Source: Symsagittifera roscoffensis
Taxonomy: Eukaryota > Xenacoelomorpha > Acoela > Convolutidae
Direction: 5' to 3'
DNA: 64,000 nucleotides
NCBI RefSeq assembly: GCF_963678635.1
Contig: NC_087069.1
Coordinates: 29,366,776 to 29,430,775, forward strand
This document shows positions 22,066 through 32,712 of the stretch, one piece after another (positions within the stretch are counted from its first letter, which is position 1; every line of letters starts with the position of its first letter). The notes under the pieces are model-generated. The model did no database searches. It was not told where the DNA came from and was given only the letters and a program-made list of their open reading frames with translations. The position numbers and the translations under genes are program-made.

Positions 22066-22893
22066 ATGCCTGAGACGAGGAATAGATTGGCATCCAAACA
22101 GAGTGATTGCTGTACTGTTTGTACCAAACCAAATGGAGAAAACTGGATTCTGTGTGAGAGCTGCCAAAAATGGACTCACGGTGGGTGTGCTGGATACTCG
22201 AACGACGAGTACAAATTCTTGGCGAGGGCCAAAAATGTGATGTTTTTCTGTGACACATGCCTTCCATCAGCACAATGCAACTTACTGAAAAACAACATCT
22301 CCGCAGAGGTCACCAAGGAAATTGCAGACTTGAAGGCCACAGTGGAGAGTGTTAAGTCTGCTGTGACGGCACTGACACCAACTGCCATAGAACCCGAAGC
22401 TAAGTATTCTTCAATTGTGAAAAATAATGCTGAATATTCACTTAGTTAAGGTTCAGCGGTTTGCCTGAAATAAGCGATGCCCCTAAAAAACCAAACCGAA
22501 AAGAAGTTTTTGAACACGATGAAAAACAGTTATTTGATGTTGTACATTATCTGTGTTGGAAAAGAAGATATATCCGGTTTCCGTAGGCTTGGCAAATACA
22601 ATTAACAAAATCCTCGAGCAAGGCAAATTCTTGTTAAGTTCTCAAATACTTATACGGTTGATAAAATTTTAGCACGTGCACCAATGCTTAAAGTTTTCGA
22701 ACCAACATACAACGATGAGGCCTATCGAGTTTTTGTTTCAAAATCTTTAAACAAAGAAGAGCAAATGAAAGAGCGAACACTTCTGAAAAAAAGAAGAGAG
22801 TTATTAGATACAAACCAACATGATCCAAAGAACATTCATATCAAAAATGGAATTTTGTATTTAAATAACCAAGCAGTAGTAATTGATGAGTGA
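22066..22893 (+). pseudogene. LINE ORF1, zinc-finger protein with frameshift
   Basis: Residues 8-60 carry a PHD-like pattern: CTVC, then WILCESCQKWTHGGC, then FFCDTC. A helical segment follows (ITKEIADLKATVESVKSAV-like coiled coil). The frame stops at 22449. In another frame, 22684-22893 encodes KSLNKEEQMKERTLLKKRRELL, the charged helix and C-terminal piece typical of CR1-type ORF1, and ends just before ORF2. Such proteins bind element RNA during retroposition. Confidence 0.7.
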
Positions 22894-22920
22894 CTAGAAA
22901 ATTCAACTGGTGAACTAAGC

Positions 22921-25730
22921 ATGTTGTGTTATAACATTAGAAGTTTATATAAATCGGATCGAAGGAGAATTTTTTCGAATTTTCTGCTAGTAAATGCTGT
23001 TGATATTGTATGTATATCAGAAACATGGCTCACAGGCGATATTGCAGAAGGCGAACTTTTTATACCTCAATATCAATGTTTTTTATCGAATAGAAAAGCA
23101 AAATCCGGAACAACAGCACACGGTGGGACTATGATTTGCGTGAAAAATGAAATCAACTCTGAGCAAGTTAAATTGAATCTTGAAGATAATGGTTCAGTAA
23201 CTGCGTGCCTGATTTGTTTATGTAAAAAGAAAATACTTATTGTTTGCTGTTATTTACCACCCTCAAACAGTACTTACGTTTACACGAACGCTGATATTGA
23301 AAACTTGTTTAAATGTTTGCAAAAAATCAAAAATAATTTTGATGAAGTAATAATATACGGGGATTTCAATTTCCCAACAATAAACTGGACGAGTCTTTCA
23401 TCTGCTGTTGAGCAAGAAAATATTTTTCTTGATATAATTGATCGATATTGTTTGCAACAAAAAATCTCGTTCCAAACTGCTGCAACTGGTATTCTAGATT
23501 TGATTTTAGTGGGAAAAAACATACAGATAGTGAATATTGAAGACATTCAAAGGGATAACTATTTTAGCAAACTCTCGAATCATTTCCCGATCAAAGTTAA
23601 GTTTAACGTTGAAATATCGTCCTTGTTGCAGCGAAATTGCTGCAAAGATTTGATTTATAGCTACTGTAAAGGCGATTTTGGAAAACTACGAGAAACGTTG
23701 AATAAAACGAAATTCGAACCTTTCTGTTGGTCGAATCCTAATAAAGTTCTGGAATTATGGTATAGCTGGCTCAATACCGCAATATCTCAGAATGTACCAA
23801 GGAGAACAGCGCACAGAATGTCGCTACCACCGTGGATTACGCAAAAAACATCGCATTACATAAAGTGCCTTAAAACTGCGCGGAAGAATTTTCCAGAATT
23901 TCATGACAAGGTCATAGCATTAGCTGATTTAGTCGATACCAGTGCAGAAACTGACAAAGTTGAATACGAACAAGAGCTGGCTGCAGAACGAGCATCGTCA
24001 AAATTGTTCAAGTATTTCAAAGCATTTAGGAAGTCAAATCTCCCGCGGAAAATGTTTTACGAGTCTGTCTCGGAGGAGACGGACAAGGGTAAATCAGAAC
24101 TATTTTCTATCTTCTTCTCTTCCGTGTATACAAAATCGACAAAATTTATTGAAGGGTGTAATGGAAAAGAATGCGTAAAATTGATTACCACTGTAAATTT
24201 TTTCGAAAAGGAAGTAATTGAAATTTGCATGAACTTGGACATAAACAAGAGTAAGGGACCCGATGAAATTCCACCAATATTGTATAAAAAATTGTGCATT
24301 ACTCTTTCTAATTCTCTCTCACAGTTATTCAGAAAAATTTTCCAAACAGCCATTTTTCCAAACGACTGGAAACAAGCAATTTTAAGTCCATTATTTAAAA
24401 AAGGCGATAAATGCCATGTTACAAATTACAGACCGGTATCTCTGTTATCAATAGCTTCGAAAATTCTAGAAAGGATTATTTTTAGACGACTATACGATCA
24501 TTACCTTTCTTTTTTTCGCGCAGCTCAGTTCGGCTTCAGGAAAAGACGATCAACGATTCTACAATTGATAATCTTTTTGCAAAAAGTGTACCAGGGCATT
24601 GAAAGTCAACATGATGTTGATATAATCTTTACTGACTACAGTAAAGCTTTTGACAGAGTGGATCATGGTATGCTTTTGAAATTTTTTTTTGAAACGGGCA
24701 TCAGAAACAGGCTACTGAAACTAATCGAATCATACTTGACAAATCGAGTACAAGTCGTGCGTATAAATGAAGTAAACTCGTCACCAATACAAGTTACTAG
24801 CGGTGTCCCGCAAGGGAGTATTTTGGGCCCATACTTTTTCTGGTTTTTGTTAACGACCTCCCGAAAATGTGCGATCAATTGTTTCCCCTACTTTTTGCTG
24901 ATGACGCCAAATTTCTCAGCGTGGGTTTAAGCACAATAGATTTTCAAAGTGATTTAAATGCGTTGTATGACTGGACCGTTAGAAACAACATGCCCTTCAA
25001 TATGGATAAATGCTGCCTAATTAAAATGTCCAAAAACGAAAAACGATTGCTTTTTGGAAACGAATCGATTAAAACAGAGGATTTGGGGCTCATGCTTTCC
25101 TGTGACTTAAAATGGAATTTGCATATAAACAAGGTTTGCTGCAAAGCAATTCGTGTTTTTCATTTGATAAAAAGAAGCGTATCGAATTTTGGACAAAAAG
25201 CTAAACTGGATTTGTATAAATCTATGATCGTACCAATACTCACGTACGCAAGTCCATGTTATGGATTGAGTAAATACATTATTACGGAGCTTGAAAATGT
25301 GCAAAGGCGTATAGTTGAATGGATAATTCCGCATATGGATTCGTACAAAGATCGGTTAATCGAAATTTCACTATTGCCACTGCCAATGTATATACAGATC
25401 AACAACCTTCTGTTGCTGTCAAAAAATTTATCGAAAAATTACGATGTTGACATGTTGAATGTTCCATCGTATTCCTGTTCCTCGCGCGGTTGTATGTTTC
25501 AGCTCGAGAGGCCGAAAAAGAAATTTTTGGAGGACGAATTCTTTTACCAAACATGTCGGCTAGCGAATGTGATCAAAATTGACGTGAGAGAAACAAGCAG
25601 ACTGAAGAAGCGAATATTGTGGTTATTTTGGAGAAAATTTGAGAAGGACTACGAACAAATGAACAAGTGCACATGGAGAATTGCTTGCGATTGCACAATG
25701 AATGACTGTAGAAGTAAAACTTCACTATAG
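22921..25730 (+). pseudogene. LINE ORF2, endonuclease and reverse transcriptase with a single frameshift
   Basis: The endonuclease is in residues ~1-220, with ISETWL, YGDFNFPTINW and SNHFPI. The last is normally SDH, so an active-site Asp looks replaced by Asn. RT is from ~440: KGPDEIPP, NYRPVSLLS, FGFRKRRST, FTDYSKAFDRVDH, SGVPQGSILGP. At about 24829 one base is missing; the protein continues one frame back with FVNDLP-type sequence and FADDAKF (the YADD-equivalent box), thumb residues, and a C-terminal CDCTMNDCRSK. Apart from the frameshift and the SNH box the reading is clean over 2.8 kb, so the copy is recent but not autonomous as written. Confidence 0.85.
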
Positions 25731-25779
25731 AACGAAAAACTGACAGGGGGAAACCCCTTGTGCTACGAGCACAAAAGCC

Positions 25780-26200
25780 CTACTACTACTATCGAAATTT
25801 TAAAGGTCACGAAAAACGCCCTCGACTTCTAATTTCGAAAATGGTGTTTGATCATCAGATTTTCTAGCGAAACAAAAAGTTTACTCATTGATCCAGTTTT
25901 CTCAAATTAGTTAATTTAATCAATAAAAGTGTCAGTTATAAAATGTTCTAGGAATTGGAAGAGGAATTAAGTCTTGGAAATTCGAAAGTTGACTGTCTGT
26001 TGGCTATGTTCATTAATTCAATGAAATCAAAAAGCATACAAAAAGTGCAAGAGTATTTTAAGAGTCGATGTACGTAGTTCAGACGCTTATATATGTCGTG
26101 ATGCTTTTGTTTAAAAGGTAAAGTCTTACAATGCTCTAATTAGAAAAATAATGCATTCATGCTTATAAATGCACACATGAATGCCCTAAAGCATACATGA
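25780..26200. repeat. Dispersed repeat copy (GGTCACGAAAAAC family)
   Basis: The sequence from ~25803 (AAAGGTCACGAAAAAC, CGACTTCTAATTTCGAAA, TTTACTCATTGATCCAGTTT) recurs at 33633-33770 and, more diverged, at 36605-36780. The copies share ~140 bp. No ends or coding capacity are recognised. Confidence 0.55.
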
Positions 26201-26430
26201 TCTTTTTGACAGTTCATTCGATAGAAGGTAGACAAAATGACTCTCCAATTATGGAAGCTGAATGCTGCGAAAAAACGTGATCGATTTCTATTTTCGAAAG
26301 TGGAGTTTTTATCTTGAAGTTTCTTGAAACTTGTTGAAGTTTTAAAAAAAACACAAATCAGTATTTTTTTCTTTTTTGTGTTCATTGACTCTTTTCCAAC
26401 CTTCTGTTGGATATGTTTTAACAGAAGTAG

Positions 26431-27092
26431 TTTTGCTTTTTTAAGGGGCGGTAATTTGAATCTCCATATGCAATTTGTCTCCTCTCATTAATATGTACCA
26501 ATTGGGGTACGTACTGTAAACCGATGTGTCAGTAAATGACCAGACCAGTAAATTGGCTTACGTAATAATTACTAATTACATCATTTATGGAATTAAAGAT
26601 TTATAGAATGTTTCCTGAACTAGAACATTAATTTTAAAACTACGGGGCGCAAAGGAATAGTTGTTTTCTTCCATTTTTTGATTCAATTTTTGTTATAAGG
26701 AAAAAAACTTGTCATTTCGTAAAAGTGTTTTATTTATTTAAATGCGGGCTTCACTATCTCGTTTTGCTTTTTTAAGGGGCGGTCATTTGAATCTCCATAT
26801 GCAATTTGTCTCCTCTCATTAATATGTACCAATTGGGGTACGTACTGTAAACCGATGTGTCAGTAAATGACCAGACCAGTAAATTGGCTTACGTAATAAT
26901 TACTAATTACATCATTTATGGAATTAAAGATTTATAGAATGTTTCCTGAACTAGAACATTAATTTTAAAACTACGGGGCGCAAAGGAATAGTTGTTTTCT
27001 TCCATTTTTTGATTCAATTTTTGTTATAAGGAAAAAAACTTGTCATTTCGTAAAAGTATTTTATTTATTTAAATGCGGGCTTCACTATCTCG
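26431..27092 (+). repeat. 331-bp direct tandem duplication, two units
   Basis: Unit 1 is 26431-26761 and unit 2 is 26762-27092. Reading them side by side I see only two differences (TAATTTG/TCATTTG early and GTGTTTT/GTATTTT late). The second unit ends exactly where Helitron-like copy 2 begins. It is either a very recent duplication or an assembly artefact. Confidence 0.9.
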
Positions 27093-28455
27093 CCACGTTT
27101 AAGCCTTTTCAACGTAATCTTTTTGCATGTTCAACGAAAGATTTTTTTCACGTTTAAGCTATACCGTATATTGCAATGCTTAAGATTTTTTTGGATTTTC
27201 CAGATTGAATTCAGTGATTTTTCTACCGAGATTAAATAAAGCAGCACAATAGTGCGATTTCTGTCGGGATTCCCCAAAAGGTTGCGAATTTGGCCTCGAA
27301 TTAAGAATGCTCAAATCCTTTTATTGTTAGAAATACGACGATTTTCAGAAAATCAAATTAAAAAATAATTTATCAAACTTTCCCTAACCCTGTAGGTGGG
27401 TGCTGTCAGAGTACTATCACGGATTGCAAATCTTGTTTCCAAATATGACGGCACAAACTCTTTTAGTTTTTGAGATATGACGTTTTTTTAAAAAAATTTT
27501 CAAAAAAATTATTTTTTTTCTTCAAAATTTGAATTTTTTTTACCCTGTAGTAGGGTGCTGTGAGGGTACTCTCAGGGGTTGTGAATCTTGACTCCAAATA
27601 TGACCTCTCAAATATTTGTAGTTTTCGAGATATGATGTTTTTTGTGATTTTTTCAAAAAGCTTTCCAAAAAACTGTTTTTTCCCCATATTTAAAATTTTT
27701 TACCCTGTATTAGGGTGCTGTGCGGGTACTCCTAGGGGTTGCGAATCTTGACTCCAAATATGACTTCTCAAATCCTTGTAGTTTTCGAGATATGACGATT
27801 TTTGTAATTTTTTCAAAAAGCTTTCCAAAAAAATGTTTTTTTTTTCCATATTTAAAATTTTTTACCCTGTAGTTGGGTGCTCTCAGGGGCGGTGAATCTT
27901 GTCTCCAAATATGACTGCTCAAATGCTTGTAGTTTTCGAGATATGACTTTTTTTGTAATTTTTTCCAAAATTTTCAGAAAAATTTAACAAAGCTTCTTTC
28001 TTCAAAGTTTGAAATTCCCCACCCTGTTGTTGGGAGCTATCAGAGTACATTCAGTGGTTGGTAACCTTGCCTCCAATTATGACTCCTCAGTTTTCGAGAT
28101 TTTACGTTTTCTATGATTTTTTCAAAAATTTTCAAAAAAAAAATTAATTAATTTTTTTTCAAATTTTAAAATTCCTTACCCTGTAGTTGGGTGCTCTCAG
28201 GGTACCCCCAGGAGTTGTGAATCTTGCCTCCAAATATGACTACCAAAATATTTGTAGTTTTCGAATTTAGATTTGACGTTTTCGAGATTTGACGGAAAAT
28301 TGGAAGTCAGAAGAAAATCATAAATCGTGAAATTACCACTCCTGTAATTGGGTGCTGTCAGAGTACACTAAAAGCCTGCAGATCTGGTTTCCAATATATG
28401 CGGTTTTTCATGGGTGGTCAAAAATTCGAAGCATCGGAGATGCGTAACACGCTAG
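27088..28455 (+). mobile_element. Helitron-like non-autonomous element, copy 2
   Basis: The leader contains ACGTTTAAGCTATACCGTA (~27149) as in copy 1. It is followed by about seven diverged ~160-170-bp units with CCCTGTAGTTGGGTGCT, CTCCAAATATGACTGCTC and GTTTTCGAGATATGACG. The 3' end is GCATC-GGA-GATGC (~28424-28436), eight bases, then CTAG (28452-28455) followed by T. Relative to copy 1, the hairpin stem has changed on both sides (GCACC/GGTGC to GCATC/GATGC), which preserves the pairing. Confidence 0.65.
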
Positions 28456-28779
28456 TCTTTTTTGAAACTAATTTGATTGCGTAATTGAATCATCAGTTTT
28501 CGGTTTGCTGATCTAGTCCTAACTTTTTTGGTTTACGTTTACTGATACATCGGTTTACTGGCCTACCACCGTACCAAAAAAGTCTGGGAATTTTTCTACT
28601 CTTGATATCACTAAATCAATCTTCTCTCTGCTTTTAGCTTCCGACTGACTTCGATATATTGATCGTTTTTACACTAGCTGCGCAGTGTATTAGTATGAAC
28701 CTATTTTTTCTAAATACTCGCAAATAAATGTGCTCATGTGGCGGCACTGTTGCTACAATCACAACCTCTAGCATTGGAA

Positions 28780-29000
28780 TGTTCATAGCTTCTATTCTCT
28801 GCTTAGTTTGGGTCTGGTGTTTTTGATCATTCAGCGTCTTTGAAAGTGAAACTCTTATTCTTGAGGTCGCTGGGTTGAAATTGCCGCATAGCAATTTTTT
28901 TTAAAAATTGAGGTCTATTTCTACTTTTTCTTTATAGAGCTGCTTTTTAAATCGTTTTCTCGCTAATGTTTTTGCGAAGCACAGCTTCGCATCTGTGTTG
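28780..29000 (+). repeat. Candidate tRNA-derived SINE copy with 3' hairpin
   Basis: A B-box-like GGTCGCTGGGTTGAAATTGC near 28864 is followed by a T-run, then the shared tail TTTTCTCGCTAATG and the hairpin GCGAAGC-ACA-GCTTCGC (28974-28990). The whole order matches 52380-52605. Confidence 0.45.
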
Positions 29001-32000
29001 TAAGATAGCTTGTTTTTGCGCTGCAATGTTATGTCTGTTTTTTTTTATATCCGAAGGGATATTTTTGTAGATCAAACTAGAATAGATGTTTTGTTGATTT
29101 TTTGAGATCTTCGGGGAACTGCAGTGATAATCAAAAAGATCAAAATTGCGAGATGAAAACATAAAATCCAGTTATTTTTTTTTTTGCTGATTTCGATTTC
29201 GGCTGGTATGAGGTTTAGTTGTGTTAATAGTGCCCATTGTAAAAGCCGTCTTTTTTTAGCTTACAGGGAACAAAAAAGCCCTATGTCCGGCTGTAGCGGG
29301 CAGATTTGAGACCCTGAGTAGAACCGAATAAAACTCAGATTTTAAAGGGCGATGTGATTAGCTGCGTGTTTAAGGCATTTTCAAGGATCTTTCATAAGGT
29401 CCGGAGGGAAGTGCGCATTCAATAACGGTTGTAGATTTCAGGGGATTGCTTCTCTAGGTTCATTCTCTATCTTATCGACACTGAAAAGTGGTCCCTTGGG
29501 TAGTAAATTCAGCGGGGCGACCAATATTCACCTCTATCCACAATCCCGAATAGATCAAGTTGGATTAACTATTCTGTACTGTATGATGTTACTTGCCCCC
29601 TTTTGTACTGCTTTTAAAGCTGTCTCATCCGCTCTCACGATCGCAAGAATTTGTAATTCAATTCAGAAAATATAGGTCCAAGTACAGAAGGCTATAGGTG
29701 GCCAGAATATAATCTAATAAAAAAGAGGATCCGCGACCAATCAACACAATTGCGTAATTGCATTTTTAGTTCCAAATAATTCAACTAAACGATTCTCTCT
29801 CTCTCTAGAATATCTTAACTAGCGATTAACACTCAAATACTCAGTTCGACCTGCTAAAATTAATTGTCTTTACGGATCACTATTCCTTGGAGGTACTTTA
29901 ACTGATTTCTTTAACTTCACAAGTCACTGTTCTCAACTCTGATGAGAACCAACTATTCTCTTCTAGAGCTAGTATCGTTCTGCTTAAATATAGGCTATTT
30001 AGTAATCACCGTGCTGTTTTTCTATTTGAGTTTTAGTTATAATTGGATTTATGATCGTCCCCACAAGTCTTGACATTTACTACACTTCTGCAAGATCTTT
30101 ACTATATTTTTCTTTTGATGACACTTATTTTGAATTCCAAGTTCACTATAGGTATCTTTAACCAAGTTGTGCAAATATCAAGTCCAGCTTCTCTAAACCA
30201 AGTTATGTTTACTTAAACAACTTCCCAAAGTTATAATTTACTTGTCCCGTTAACATTCCGACTTCCCTGGGGTAAGTGAAAACGCTTTCATGGGTCGCTA
30301 TTCGATTCCAAGTTCCGATCTATACTCTTTTCAAATCCCTATCTTTTAGCTCTTGGGGAACGTAATTCGCTTAATAGGGGTCAAATTGTACCATGAAGTC
30401 ACCTCCTGTGAGCTAATTAAATATATCGTCCTTCAAGTTATTTAGGAGATCTACTTCCCGTGGTACGATCCTGTTACTGCCAGTTTCTTCTGGAACTACT
30501 TTTCTTTACCCTAATTGAGTTTTATTAATAGCTCATGCGCCGAGCTAAGCTGAACTCAATGTTGGTTAGGTCGTCTTTATTGAGTTCCACTACTTCAATA
30601 TTAACATTTAGAAGCTATATCCCTTTCAGCTTCCCGATTTCTACTTACCAAGGGTTGGGGCTCGGGAAGGCGCCACTTTTTGTTTATCCCTGTGTTTTGT
30701 ATGCGATTTTGGTAATAAATCCCTAAAGGTCATTTAAAGGTCAACCGAGGTAATAAATTTTGGTAATAAGTTCCTAAAGGTCATTTAAAACGCCAGACCC
30801 AAACATCCATATTTTAGTTCAGAGTCCCAAGAAGTTCTTACCTACCAAATTTCATTCGTATCCTATTAGTACTTCCCACGTTATCCCATTTCTAAGGTCC
30901 AATATCTTTTTTCCCTGGAAAAGGATAATAACACCTGAAGAAGCCGGGGTTTTACTCAGAAGTGGATTTTTTTGTGTTTAGTGCCTATTGCCGCTATTTT
31001 GCGTACATGGCCGGTCTTAAGGGTGCTTCTCCCAAATGCTTATAACTTCCGGTCCAACCGTCCGATTTGGCTTAAATTATAAAACATGATATCCTTTGTC
31101 ACTGCCTATCATATCGCATAATTTAGCCTCACTGCGTTCAGTGGGGCCTAATAAACTACTTCCGGAAGTCGAGGTGGGGACTGTTTGCCTTGGGCGTAAC
31201 ACCGAAAATAGAGCCCACGTGGTCTGGGTTTCCCTAGCTTTAGCTTGCCTCATTTAGGTCTAACATTCTAAATTTTGTTCCCATTCCATTTGCTAGTTAC
31301 CGAGTTCTAATGGGGCAATTTGCACTTCCGGTAACCGTTATAACCGGTGGCAGGGTGGTCCGAGTAGTCTAGATTTTAGACACTGTAACCCAGGAATTGT
31401 TATACGGTTCTATTGTATTTAAAAAATCCTAATTTTGAGTCTTCCATAATGTTTCCATAGTCGGTTTCCATAACCGTGCAAGTTACCTAATTTCCGTTTC
31501 TGCAAAAAATTGACAAGATATATGTAGAATTTGGCTTCTCACTTACTGCCGAATTATACCAAATTTGATTCACTTTTGCTATAGCATGTTTTGTAATCGG
31601 GAAGTAGACTTTTTCTTGTGACCTTGTTGACCTTGTTTGTTTTCAGTAAGTTTGAAATTCGATGTATGCTCATGTTTTGTCGGCTCAGTTGCCTCATCAG
31701 AGATTTTTTGTGCTGTGAGCAATTTTCCTTGTTCTTGCAAGCGTTGTTGATTTACTCCTGTTATTTGTTAATTTACCATCCTTGACTTATTATATTTTCG
31801 TTTGTTTTTTGGTTTAAAGCTTTCTTTATAAATAGTTTCGGCTTATGTTTTATCGTATTATCAAAGGTATTTTGTATCGTTTTAAGGGCAAAATTGATTA
31901 ATTTTTCTACAAATCATCCAGGTCGATGGTTGTGTAAACATTCAAAATTTTAGATTGGAATCGCTCCAAGTTTGTTTGAAAAAAAATTTTTGAGGCATTT

Positions 32001-32712
32001 TTATTTGATTTTGGCTCAATTGGTCGCAATTTATTCACTGGTGGCTATGTTTATCGTTTGGTTTTTGAAATTGAAGTTTCACTTTTTCCGAAAAAAAGTC
32101 GTTTTTTTCGACTTACTTCCGTCTCATTTTCTATTCACTAGCTTGCAGTGCTGAACTTGCGTTGTATCACAAGTAATGCGACTTTCCGCGTCTGTTTTTG
32201 GCCTAGCAGATCGATACATGCAATTTTTGCATGCTTTCATCATTGTTGTAAACATTTTTTAGGAAATAATGAAAGACGAAGTGATTGTTGTGCAATATCA
32301 AAGGTTCAAACAGTCCTCATATTGTAATGAACAGTTGAAAAATAAGTTGGATTTTGGTTGTTCGAAAAAGTATAAGACGCCCGACAGACCTCTCTGGTCA
32401 TGGAGCTGGATGAATTCGTCGACGAGTTTATGAAAAACTTCGGAAACGTCTCATGATGTGGAAAAAAGAATTTCGGATCGAGTGGATCTTTCGTAAAATG
32501 GCAAAAAATTCGTAATTTTTGAAACAATGATCACGGGAGAAATATATAGGCATAAAGAATGTCAATTCTGAAGGTGTTATCGTTAATTGACTCTCTCCTT
32601 TTGTTTCTGATACTTTTTTTACGGAGACAATTTTCGTAGTGTTTGTTACATTGAAGTGTTTGTAGATATTTAAATGTGATTATGAGGAACTATAGTTTGA
32701 GTTTGTTTTCAG
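29001..32712. other. Long gene-free stretch upstream of the CNPPD1 homologue
   Basis: No supported ORF. A short direct repeat (GGTCATTTAAA with GGTAATAA) occurs at ~30710-30790. Near 32155-32230 there is a TTGTATCACAAGTAATGCG motif related to the dispersed TTGTATCGCAA family. The rest is unrecognised, probably old repeats. Confidence 0.35.

Larger units (their letters stand above)
22066..25800 (+). mobile_element. Nearly intact two-ORF LINE (zinc-finger ORF1; endonuclease-RT ORF2)
   Basis: ORF1 (22066 to ~22890, broken by frameshifts) begins with a PHD-type zinc finger. ORF2 starts at 22921 and encodes an apurinic-type endonuclease followed by a reverse transcriptase, disrupted only by one 1-nt loss near 24829. 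The 3' end has a GGGGGAAACCCC hairpin (~25746-25757) and a TAC triplet tail (~25782-25792). The layout fits CR1/L2/Jockey-group elements. This is the youngest-looking retroelement in the window. Confidence 0.85.
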
